A stretch of 64,000 nucleotides of DNA from Streptomyces sp. AA1529 (GTDB taxonomy: Bacteria > Actinomycetota > Actinomycetes > Streptomycetales > Streptomycetaceae), in NCBI RefSeq assembly GCF_000280905.1, contig NZ_ALAP01000018.1, positions 148,129 through 212,128 on the forward strand, read 5' to 3'. The number at the start of each line of letters is the position of its first letter. Within the stretch, counting starts at the first letter, position 1. The translations under genes were made by a program, and so were the position numbers. The notes under the pieces were generated by a model, which ran no database searches, was not told the origin of the DNA, and saw only the letters and a program-made list of their open reading frames with translations. Positions 37,023 to 43,865 of the stretch are shown in pieces.

Positions 37023-37541
37023 ATGCATTCACAGCCGAAGACTCAGGTGCCGGCCCGCTACGCACGCGTCAACGCGTGGGTGATCAGCCAGGACACCGAC
37101 GCAGAAGTGCGCTTTCTGGAGTCGGCGTTCGGGGCTGTCGAGACTCCGGGCTCCCGGATACTCGACCCCGACGGGGACATCGGCCATGTCGAGGTCGAGA
37201 TCGGCGAGAGCGTCATCATGCTCTTCGACGCCAAGCCCGGCTGGCCGGCGGCCCCGGCACACCTGCGCGTCTACGTCGGCGATCTCGGCGCGGCGGTGGA
37301 ACGGGCCGTCGAGGCCCGTGCCCGGGTGGTGACCCGGCCGACCCTGCTCGCCTTCGGTGAACGCGTCGCCCGTGTCCGCGACGCCCAGGGGCACCTGTGG
37401 TGGCTGCACGAACGGGTGGAGGACGTCCCGCCCGAGGAGCTCGCCGAACGCTTCGCGGATCCTGCCGCCCAGGAAGCCATGGCCTACGTCCAGCGCACGC
37501 TCCGCGAGGAGATGGAGACAGCGGAGACGGACCAGGCGTGA
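37023..37541 (+). CDS. VOC-family (glyoxalase/PhnB-like) protein
   Basis: The 172-residue product has the two beta-alpha-beta-beta-beta modules of vicinal-oxygen-chelate proteins: NAWVISQDTDAEVRFLESAFGAVET, GHVEVEIGESVIMLFD, HLRVYVGDLGAAVERAVEARARVVTRP and RVARVRDAQGHLWWLHERVED. It resembles PhnB/YdcJ-type members, used in resistance or metabolism of small molecules. A helical C-terminal tail of about 40 residues follows. The substrate is unknown. Confidence 0.85.
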   Translation: MHSQPKTQVPARYARVNAWVISQDTDAEVRFLESAFGAVETPGSRILDPDGDIGHVEVEIGESVIMLFDAKPGWPAAPAHLRVYVGDLGAAVERAVEARARVVTRPTLLAFGERVARVRDAQGHLWWLHERVEDVPPEELAERFADPAAQEAMAYVQRTLREEMETAETDQA

Positions 37542-37578
37542 CCGGTCCGCCGTGACGCCTCGGCCCGACCGCCCCTGC

Positions 37579-37656
37579 CGATTCGAACCCGGCTCAGCCC
37601 GGTTCAGCCCGGTTCAACCCGGCTCAGCCCGGCTGCCCGGCTGCCCGGCTGTCCGG
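37579..37656. repeat. degenerate 10-bp tandem repeats (cccggttcag)
   Basis: Five to six copies of cccggYtcaR in 10-base steps are followed by three copies of an 8-base gcccggct unit. The array fills the gap between the VOC gene and the stop of the epoxide hydrolase. Confidence 0.75.
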
Positions 37657-37657
37657 C

Positions 37658-38644
37658 TCAGTCCGCGAGGGTGTCGAGCCAGCCGGTCAGCAGCCGGTTG
37701 ACCTCCGCTGGGCGTTCCTGCTGGATCCAGTGCCCGCAGCCCTCCAGGAGGTGGGAGCCGCGCAGCCCGGGGAGGGTGGTGGGGAAGGCGTCGACAGCGT
37801 CGGACATCCAGGTGGTGGAGGCGTCCAGGGCACCCCCGACGAACAGGGACGGCTGCTCGATCGGCGCTCCGCGGTGGGGGGCGAGGTCTTCCCAGTCCCG
37901 GTCCACGTTGCGGTAGCGGTTGAGCGCACCGGTCAGCCCCGTCCGCTCGAACTCCGCGGCGTAGACGTCCAGGTCGTCCTCGGTCAGCCAGGCCGGGAGG
38001 GTGCCGACGGGAAAGCGGTCACGCAGCCGGCCGCCGTGGGCGACGAAGTGCGGGTCGGGCTCGCCCTGGGCGGGCATGGTGTCGGCGGACAGAGCTGCGT
38101 AGAAGCCCGCGAGCCAGCCCCGGACATCCGGCTCGATCTCCGCCTCGGCGCGGCCGGGCTCCTGGAAGTAGGAGACGTAGAACTCCTGCTCGGGGCCGCC
38201 GATCTGGCCGAAGATGTCGGTGGGGCGGGGGCCGCCGGGGGGCGCGTACGGGACGCTCAGCAGAGCGACGGCCCGGAAGATCCCGGGGTGCAGCAGAGCG
38301 GAAGTGGCGGCGATGTTGGAGCCCCAGTCGTGGCCGACGACCACCGCGTTCTCCTCGCCGAGGGCGTGCACGAGGGCGACGTTGTCCGCCACCAGGTCGA
38401 GCATCCGGTAGGCGTCGGTCGCCGCGGGCTTGGACGAGCGACCGTAGCCGCGCACGTCGAGCGCCACCGCCCGGTAGCCGGCCGCGGCGAGGGCCGGGAG
38501 CTGACGTCGCCAGGAGTACCAGGACTCGGGAAATCCGTGCACGAGCAGGACCAGCGGACCGGTGCCCTGTTCGACCAGGTGCAGGCGCCCGGCAGGGGCC
38601 TCGACGGTGCGGTGACGGAGGGCTGCGGACGGCTCGGAAGGCAT
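37658..38644 (-). CDS. alpha/beta hydrolase, epoxide-hydrolase type
   Basis: The 328-residue product has the HGFPESW oxyanion motif (36-42), DVRGYGRSSKP, the nucleophile Asp106 in GHDWGSN and the C-terminal catalytic His in EGCGHWIQQERPAEV. The Asp nucleophile rather than Ser points to an epoxide hydrolase or dehalogenase. A cap domain lies between about 140 and 240. It is divergent from an XRE-cupin regulator gene with a palindrome between them. Confidence 0.92.
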   Translation of the reverse strand: MPSEPSAALRHRTVEAPAGRLHLVEQGTGPLVLLVHGFPESWYSWRRQLPALAAAGYRAVALDVRGYGRSSKPAATDAYRMLDLVADNVALVHALGEENAVVVGHDWGSNIAATSALLHPGIFRAVALLSVPYAPPGGPRPTDIFGQIGGPEQEFYVSYFQEPGRAEAEIEPDVRGWLAGFYAALSADTMPAQGEPDPHFVAHGGRLRDRFPVGTLPAWLTEDDLDVYAAEFERTGLTGALNRYRNVDRDWEDLAPHRGAPIEQPSLFVGGALDASTTWMSDAVDAFPTTLPGLRGSHLLEGCGHWIQQERPAEVNRLLTGWLDTLAD

Positions 38645-38721
38645 CGGGTCTTCTCCTCGGATCGCGGTCGGACGCCGGTACGACCGATCATGCGGGACCG
38701 CGACCGGCCGACGCGATCACC

Positions 38722-38738
38722 TTTGCCAGTCTGGCAAA
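38722..38738. promoter_or_regulatory. operator candidate between hydrolase and XRE-cupin gene
   Basis: TTTGCCAG, T, CTGGCAAA is a perfect palindrome with 8-base arms and a one-base centre. It lies about 80 bases upstream of the hydrolase start and 120 bases upstream of the regulator start, the expected place for the regulator to bind. Confidence 0.65.
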
Positions 38739-38789
38739 CTCGCAGGACAGGATGGTGGAGCAGCGCGTCCCGAAGGGCTCGGCACGGTC

Positions 38790-38850
38790 CGGAAGAGTTC
38801 GAAAAGGTTCAGAAGGATTCGGAAGGGTTCAGAAAGATTCGGAAAGGGTG
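38790..38850. repeat. degenerate 10-bp tandem repeats (gttcRgaagg) before the XRE-cupin gene
   Basis: Six steps of a 10-base unit, gttcgaaaag, gttcagaagg, attcggaagg, gttcagaaag, attcggaaag and a weaker sixth, run up to the ribosome-binding region. Ten bases is one helical turn. Confidence 0.8.
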
Positions 38851-38857
38851 AAACAGG

Positions 38858-39487
38858 GTGGCAGGCGACGACGTGGCCGACGCACTGGCGGCGATGGGCC
38901 CCCGGCTGCGGGCCGCGCGCGAACACCGCGGCGCCACGCTCACCGGCGTCGGCTGCGCGACCGGCATCGCCGCGAGCACGCTGTCGCGGATCGAGACCGG
39001 TCGCCGCAAACCCACCCTGGAAGTGGTGCTGCAATTGGCGAAGGAGTACGGCGTCTCCCTGGACGAGCTGGCCGGCACCGCACCCGTCTCCGCGCCCGCC
39101 CCGGAGCCCCGCGCCTCCGCGGTCGGGCGATTCGGTGACGAGAAGGCGGTGCTGCCGCTGACCCGGTACGTCGGGGGCCTGCACGCACACAAACACGTCC
39201 TGCCCGCCGCCCAGGACCCGCCCGCACGGCCCCGGCAGGTCTCCCACGACGGCTGGGAGTGGCTGTGCGTCCTGTACGGGCGGTTGTGGCTCGCACTCGG
39301 CGACCAGGACCTCGTCCTGAATTCCGGAGACGTCGCCGAGTTCGACACCCGCACCCCGCACGGGGTCGCGAACGCCGGCCTCGGCGGCCCGGTCGAGTAC
39401 CTGATCATGTTCGGCCCGCAGGGAGAACGCCTGCGACCACGCACCCCGCCCGCCCCGGGGCCCGGCTCCGGCTCAGGGGCACGGTAG
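38858..39487 (+). CDS. XRE-family regulator with C-terminal cupin
   Basis: The 209-residue product has a helix-turn-helix of the XRE type at about 15-70 (LRAAREHRGATLTGVGCATGIAASTLSRIETGRRKPTLEVVLQLAKEYGVSLDELAG) and a cupin at about 120-190 (GWEWLCVLYGRLWLALGDQDLVLNSGDVAEFDTRTPHGVAN). A small ligand or metal bound in the cupin probably controls DNA binding. The GTG start at 38858 is preceded by AAACAGG. It probably controls the divergent epoxide hydrolase. Confidence 0.92.
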   Translation: MAGDDVADALAAMGPRLRAAREHRGATLTGVGCATGIAASTLSRIETGRRKPTLEVVLQLAKEYGVSLDELAGTAPVSAPAPEPRASAVGRFGDEKAVLPLTRYVGGLHAHKHVLPAAQDPPARPRQVSHDGWEWLCVLYGRLWLALGDQDLVLNSGDVAEFDTRTPHGVANAGLGGPVEYLIMFGPQGERLRPRTPPAPGPGSGSGAR

Positions 39488-39550
39488 CGGGCCGCCGGGA
39501 ACCGAGACCTCATCGTCGTCCTCGACGGCGTCGGCGCCGCGGAAACGGCC

Positions 39551-39556
39551 GGTAGC
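39551..39556 (+). promoter_or_regulatory. -10 element for the membrane glutaredoxin gene
   Basis: TAGCCT at 39551-39556 lies 10 bases before the ATG at 39567, and no ribosome-binding site is present. The mRNA is probably leaderless or nearly so. Confidence 0.4.
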
Positions 39557-39566
39557 CTGCGTCACC

Positions 39567-40001
39567 ATGATGCGCTCTTGGATCCTGCCGGTACTGTTCG
39601 TGCTCAGCGGCTCAGTCGTCGCGACGGCGGAGTTCTTCGAGGGGAGCCCCGGCATCGCCGCCGCGATCCTGCTGGTCTTCCTGGCGCTCGGCGGTATGAA
39701 CTCGCCCCTGATCTTCCCGAGGTCGATCGGTGAGCCGGAAGCACGACGCCGCAGCGCGGACGACGGCCGACCGGTCGTCTTCTGGCGGCCGGGCTGCGCC
39801 TACTGCATACGGCTGCGCTTCCGGCTGGGCCGCAGCGCCCGCCAGCTGCACTGGGTCAACATCTGGCGCGACCCGGCCGGAGCCGCAACGGTGAGAGCAG
39901 CCAACGGCGGCAACGAGACCGTGCCGACCGTCGTGGTGGCAGGCCGACCGCACACCAACCCCGGTCCTGACTGGGTGCGCGAGCAGCTCCCTGCCGCCTG
40001 A
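39567..40001 (+). CDS. membrane-anchored glutaredoxin/mycoredoxin-like protein
   Basis: The 144-residue product has two hydrophobic helices (about 5-20 and 30-50) and a soluble glutaredoxin domain with a CAYC site at residues 77-80 (RPVVFWRPGCAYC). It then has HWVNIWRDP, VRAANGGNETVPTVVV and RPHTNPG, very similar to mycoredoxins, which reduce mycothiol mixed disulfides. The first hydrophobic segment may be an uncleaved anchor. Mycothiol use is inferred from the family and organism. Confidence 0.85.
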   Translation: MMRSWILPVLFVLSGSVVATAEFFEGSPGIAAAILLVFLALGGMNSPLIFPRSIGEPEARRRSADDGRPVVFWRPGCAYCIRLRFRLGRSARQLHWVNIWRDPAGAATVRAANGGNETVPTVVVAGRPHTNPGPDWVREQLPAA

Positions 40002-40064
40002 TCGGCATCCGCGCCTGCGGAGCGGCGCCCGAAGCCACAAGCACACGGGGGCCAGAGCCCAGGT

Positions 40065-41111
40065 TCAGTTGATGGCTTGGATTTCCTGGACGGTGACGTC
40101 CTGCTGCCCGCCGAACTCACCGTTCGGCAGATCCTCGGCACCGGCGCCGCCGCTGCCCTCCCACGACGCCGTCCACGTCAGCGTCGAGCGCAACGAATAA
40201 CTCCCCGCACCCCGGGTGGCCTTCAGATACGTCACCCCGCACGGCGGCGCCTTCTCCCCACTGCCCTTCACATACTCCGTACCGATACTGCCGTCATCCT
40301 CGACGTTGCACTCACCCGAACCCGGATGCAGCCTCGCACTGTCCGTGCCCGGATCCAGCCGCAACGCCTCCGGCTCCACCGTCGTCCGCGCCCAGATCTC
40401 CCGGCCCCCGCCCAGATCCACCGACGCCCGCACCGACAACCTCCTGTAGCGGCCCTCGTCCAGCCACACCCACGTCGGCAGATTCACCGTCTGCCGACCC
40501 GCAGGATTCATCTCCACCCGCGTATCCGGCACCCGGATCCGCGCATACGCCAGCTTCGAGAGGATCTGCGGACTGATCGCGTTCTCCACATCCGGCACCT
40601 CGCCGTTCTCCACCCAGAACGGCAACTCCGTACACGACTGGGCCCTCGCCGCATCCTTCTCATCCGGATTCGGCACCGCCGCCCAGAACCGCCCCTCCCC
40701 CTCCTTGCCCAGATTATAGTTGTCATAATCCCGCGACTCGTACTTCTCCCGAATCGCAAGATCCGTATCCTGCTTCTGCCCACCATTGTCCGGATCCCGC
40801 CCCGTCACCGAAAACGGCGAACCATCAATCTTCTCCTTCAACTCCCGAGGAGAATACTTCGGCGCATACCAACACGGCGGCGGCGACCAATCCCCACCCG
40901 GAACCGAAAGATTCCCACCCCCACCCTTATCACTGCCGCCCGCACCACTGCCGGAGTAGTGAACGACACCCGCCTTCGCGCCGTAGCTCTGCCCCTCTTT
41001 GTCCGCGCTCTGGTCGACGCCAAACCCGGCGTGAGCGGCAGGAGCCCCCAGGCCCAGCACCGTGGCAGCGGCCCCGGAGAGCACCGCCACCCTGGCTGCT
41101 AGCTTTTGCAC
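40065..41111 (-). CDS. secreted protein of unknown function
   Basis: The 348-residue product has a Sec signal peptide (MQKLAARVAVLSGAAATVLG, cleavage after AAHA at residue 28), then a Gly/Ser-rich linker and a mature domain. That domain contains WSPPPCWYAPKYSPRELKEKI, GRFWAAVPNPDEKDAARAQSCTELPFWVENGE and a C-terminal beta-rich part (GSYSLRSTLTWTASWEG). I recall that relatives in Streptomyces are sometimes annotated as enoyl reductases, without support from the sequence. Its start overlaps the end of the lipoprotein gene by 13 bases. Confidence 0.75.
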   Translation of the reverse strand: MQKLAARVAVLSGAAATVLGLGAPAAHAGFGVDQSADKEGQSYGAKAGVVHYSGSGAGGSDKGGGGNLSVPGGDWSPPPCWYAPKYSPRELKEKIDGSPFSVTGRDPDNGGQKQDTDLAIREKYESRDYDNYNLGKEGEGRFWAAVPNPDEKDAARAQSCTELPFWVENGEVPDVENAISPQILSKLAYARIRVPDTRVEMNPAGRQTVNLPTWVWLDEGRYRRLSVRASVDLGGGREIWARTTVEPEALRLDPGTDSARLHPGSGECNVEDDGSIGTEYVKGSGEKAPPCGVTYLKATRGAGSYSLRSTLTWTASWEGSGGAGAEDLPNGEFGGQQDVTVQEIQAIN

Positions 41112-41794
41112 TGCTTCACCGCCTTCTCCGTGACGTCAACACTTCGAGCCTTCCACGATGCGTCGACTTGCGAAGGCTTCTGCACGACCACGCTGAAACG
41201 AAGGAAATTCTCATCTCCAGACGCAGCGTCCCGGAGTACCTTTCCGGTCTTGATCCGCTTACTGAAAATCTTGCGCTGATCGGAACAGAACGTCACCTCG
41301 ACGAGCTTCCCGTCGACCAGGTCGCCGACCTGCTCCTTGTAGAAACGTTCCGACCCGGTGATGGTGTAATCCTTCTGGGCTTGCCGCTTCATCAACGTGT
41401 TCGCGTACTCCTGCGCGTTCTGCAGCGGCACCGTATGTTGAGCGATCAGCGGATCTTTCGTGCTCTCCTTCACCATGCCGTGCCGAACCACCCGCATATA
41501 GTCCGCTGCCCCGTCCAACGCGGCGGCCTTGTCCGGGTTCGAGGGCTGGTCCCAGTCGAAGACGAGCTTCACATCGTCCGGCAGTTCGATGTCGGACGTG
41601 CGGAAATCACCCGGCGCATCCTCCTTGCCCGGCGAACTCGAATCGGCACTCGGCGACTTCTTCCCCGCATCCTCGGCGCCGTCGATCTTGCCGCTCTTCC
41701 CGTCACCGTCCTCACCCCCACCGCACCCGGAGACGAGCAGCGCAACGGCCGCCGCGACAGCGGCCAGCGGAACAGCGGAACGGGTCGGACGCAC
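41099..41794 (-). CDS. lipoprotein encoded upstream of the secreted protein
   Basis: The 231-residue product has a lipoprotein signal with lipobox LVSGC (Cys24), a Ser/Asp/Lys-rich linker and a folded domain (DIELPDDVKLVFDWDQPSNPDKAAALDGAADYMRVVRHGMVK, then TVPLQNAQEYANTLMKRQAQKDYTITGSERFYKEQVGDL). It is an extracytoplasmic membrane-bound protein of unknown function. The overlap with the next gene suggests that the two act together. Confidence 0.8.
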   Translation of the reverse strand: MRPTRSAVPLAAVAAAVALLVSGCGGGEDGDGKSGKIDGAEDAGKKSPSADSSSPGKEDAPGDFRTSDIELPDDVKLVFDWDQPSNPDKAAALDGAADYMRVVRHGMVKESTKDPLIAQHTVPLQNAQEYANTLMKRQAQKDYTITGSERFYKEQVGDLVDGKLVEVTFCSDQRKIFSKRIKTGKVLRDAASGDENFLRFSVVVQKPSQVDASWKARSVDVTEKAVKQCKS

Positions 41795-41968
41795 AACACA
41801 CTCCCGGTAGCATCAGGTAACTGTCGTGCACCTGACGGTAGCAGCGCACCCCGCACCCCACCCACCGACTTCACCAGCGGGAACCGGAACACAACAGTCC
41901 CGAGCCAGGGGACGAACCCCCTCACCACCGCACAGCCGAGGCGCCCCGCGGGCAGTCGGCGGCGGGGG

Positions 41969-42391
41969 TCAGCTCCGGGCCACCGCGTGCGGGGCGCGTT
42001 CCGCGGAGGAGCCCGGCGACGGCTCTCCGGCATCGGCTCCCAGTGCCACGATGCGGTTGTCCGCGTCCACGTGCACCACACGCGGTTGCAGGGTGCGGGC
42101 CTCGGCGTCGTCGACCTGTGCGTAGCTGATCAGGATGACCAGGTCGCCAGGGTGTACCAGGTGGGCGGCGGCACCGTTGATGCCAATGACGCCCGAGCCC
42201 GGCTCGCCCTCGATGACGTAGGTCTCCAGCCGGGCGCCGTTGGTGATGTCGACGATGTGGACCAGTTCTCCGGGGAGCAGGTCGGCGGCGGACATCAGCT
42301 CCGCGTCGATCGTGACCGAGCCGACGTAGTGCAGGTCGGCCTGGGTCACGGTGGCGCGGTGGATCTTGGACTTGAACATCGTGCGCAGCAT
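41969..42391 (-). CDS. panD: aspartate 1-decarboxylase
   Basis: PanD makes beta-alanine from aspartate for pantothenate. The start is placed at ATG 42391 ([29 protein letters not shown]), giving 140 residues. Self-cleavage is expected between Gly24 and Ser25, where Ser25 becomes the pyruvoyl cofactor; Lys9 and Tyr22 are present. The C-terminus is extended by about 20 variable residues. It stands alone, without panB or panC nearby. Confidence 0.95.
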   Translation of the reverse strand: MLRTMFKSKIHRATVTQADLHYVGSVTIDAELMSAADLLPGELVHIVDITNGARLETYVIEGEPGSGVIGINGAAAHLVHPGDLVILISYAQVDDAEARTLQPRVVHVDADNRIVALGADAGEPSPGSSAERAPHAVARS

Positions 42392-42531
42392 GGCGTCACT
42401 CCAGGATGTGTGCTCCCTGCCCGCAGCACCGCAGGTCAAGGGCGTTCCGTGGTCGAGTCGGGTTCAGGGTACTACGCGGTAGGGGCAGAGTGCCCGGCCG
42501 CTGAGCCCCGGCAGCGACAACACCGGGCCGC

Positions 42532-42627
42532 ACAGCGCCCGGCGGCAGCGCCCGGCGGCAGCGCCCTGTGGCAGCGCCCGGCGGCAGCGGCCCGGCGGCA
42601 GCGCCCGGCGGCAGCGGCCCGGCGGCG
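42532..42627. repeat. GC-rich tandem repeats (cggcagcgcccgg)
   Basis: About seven copies of a 12-13 base unit (gcggcagcgcccg with variants cctgtg and ggcccgg) fill the gap between the LacI-family regulator and panD. They contain no unique spacers, so this is not a CRISPR array. Confidence 0.75.
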
Positions 42628-42628
42628 G

Positions 42629-43669
42629 CTACGCAGACTCCCGGACCACCAGTTCCGGGGCGAAGATCTCGGAGGCCGGCGCGGTGCGGTCGCCGCGGAT
42701 GTGCTCGTCCAGCAGGCGTGCCATCGCCGCAGCCATCTGCTCGACGGGCTGGCGCACGGTGGTCAGCGGGGGGCGGCAGGTGACGGCGGCGCTGGAGTCG
42801 TCGAGGCCGACGACCGCGACGTCCTGCGGGATACGCCGGTCCCGCTCCCGCAGCACCTCGCAGGCGCCCTGGGCCATCAGGTCGTTCGCGGCGAACACCC
42901 CGTCCAGGTCGGGGTGCTCGTCCAGCAGGGCCGCCATGGCGGTTCTGCCGCTGTCGAGCGTGAAGGCGCCCTCGGCCACCGGGACGCCGGGGTGCCCGCG
43001 GCGGGCCATGGTGCGGCGGAATCCGGAGAGCCGCTCCTGGCTCGCTGCGACGGCCAGCGGCCCGGCGATCGTGACGCCGCGGCGGCAGCCGCGGGCCAGC
43101 AGCCGCTCGGCGGCCAGGTGTCCGCCGTCCCGGTGGGCGAGGTCGACGCAGCTGAGCGGGAGCGGCCGGGCCGGGCGGGCGAAGAGGACCGCGGGCAGCT
43201 CCGCCTCGGCGAGCAGCGGCGGCAGCGCGTCCTCGGCGTGGGTGGAGACCACCAGCGCGCCGTCCGCGCGGCCCTGGCGCAGGTAGGCCACGACGTCCCG
43301 GCGGGCCTCGGGGGTCTCCGCGAACATCAGGACCGGGTACATCGAGCGCGGGCGCAGATAGCCGGTGACGCCCGCCACCACGCGGCCGAAGAACGGGTCG
43401 GAGAACACCCGGGAGGCGAAGGCGTCCTGTGCCTCGTCGGAGACGTCCCCGGCGCCGGAGACGACGAGGGCCACCGTTTCGGTGCGCCGGGTCACCAGCG
43501 AGCGGGCGGCCCGGTTGGGGGCGTATCCGGTCCGTGCGACGGCCCGCCGGACGAGGTCCTGGATGGCCGGGTCCACGTTGCGGACGCCGTTGACGACACG
43601 GGAGACCGTCGCACGGGAGACACCCGCCTCCCGTGCGACGTCCTCCAAAGTCGGAGCCCGGCTGCTCAT
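42629..43669 (-). CDS. LacI-family transcriptional regulator
   Basis: The 346-residue product from ATG 43669 has the LacI helix-turn-helix TLEDVAREAGVSRATVSRVVNG and hinge PNRAARSLVTRRT. The sugar-binding core follows (DPFFGRVVAGVTGYLR, LAHRDGGHLAAERLLARGCRRGVTIAG, LDGVFAANDLMAQGACEVL, VAVVGLDDSSAAVTCRPPLTTVRQP). A GTG at 43678 is an alternative start. AGAGCGCTCT at 43705-43714 lies just upstream, and similar sites sit before the secreted enzyme genes at 46-47 kb, so it probably controls itself and them. Confidence 0.93.
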   Translation of the reverse strand: MSSRAPTLEDVAREAGVSRATVSRVVNGVRNVDPAIQDLVRRAVARTGYAPNRAARSLVTRRTETVALVVSGAGDVSDEAQDAFASRVFSDPFFGRVVAGVTGYLRPRSMYPVLMFAETPEARRDVVAYLRQGRADGALVVSTHAEDALPPLLAEAELPAVLFARPARPLPLSCVDLAHRDGGHLAAERLLARGCRRGVTIAGPLAVAASQERLSGFRRTMARRGHPGVPVAEGAFTLDSGRTAMAALLDEHPDLDGVFAANDLMAQGACEVLRERDRRIPQDVAVVGLDDSSAAVTCRPPLTTVRQPVEQMAAAMARLLDEHIRGDRTAPASEIFAPELVVRESA

Positions 43670-43704
43670 GCCCGGCACCCTAGCGGCGGAGCCGCGCGCC
43701 GTAT

Positions 43705-43714
43705 AGAGCGCTCT
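43705..43714. promoter_or_regulatory. LacI-type operator (AGAGCGCTCT) before the regulator
   Basis: Perfect 10-bp palindrome about 30 bases upstream of the regulator start, with the GAGCGCTC core known from CebR-type regulators. Confidence 0.7.
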
Positions 43715-43785
43715 CCGGGCGGGGACGACGGGCCCGGGTCCGCTACCCGGTTCCGGGCCCAGTACCGACCGGCCCCGCCCGGGCC

Positions 43786-43819
43786 AGGTCCCGGTCCCGG
43801 TCCCGGTCCCGGTCCCGGC
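43786..43819. repeat. ccggtc hexamer tandem repeats
   Basis: Five to six copies of cccggt in a row lie between the LacI-family gene and the glycoside hydrolase stop. It is a microsatellite of no evident function. Confidence 0.7.
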
Positions 43820-43865
43820 CGCAGCCGGTTACCCGCAGCGGCTGCGGCCCGCACCGGCTCCCGCG

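Noticed and set aside
42532..42627. Possible CRISPR array
   Set aside because: The units are 12-13 bases with no unique spacers and no cas genes nearby, so it is a simple tandem repeat.
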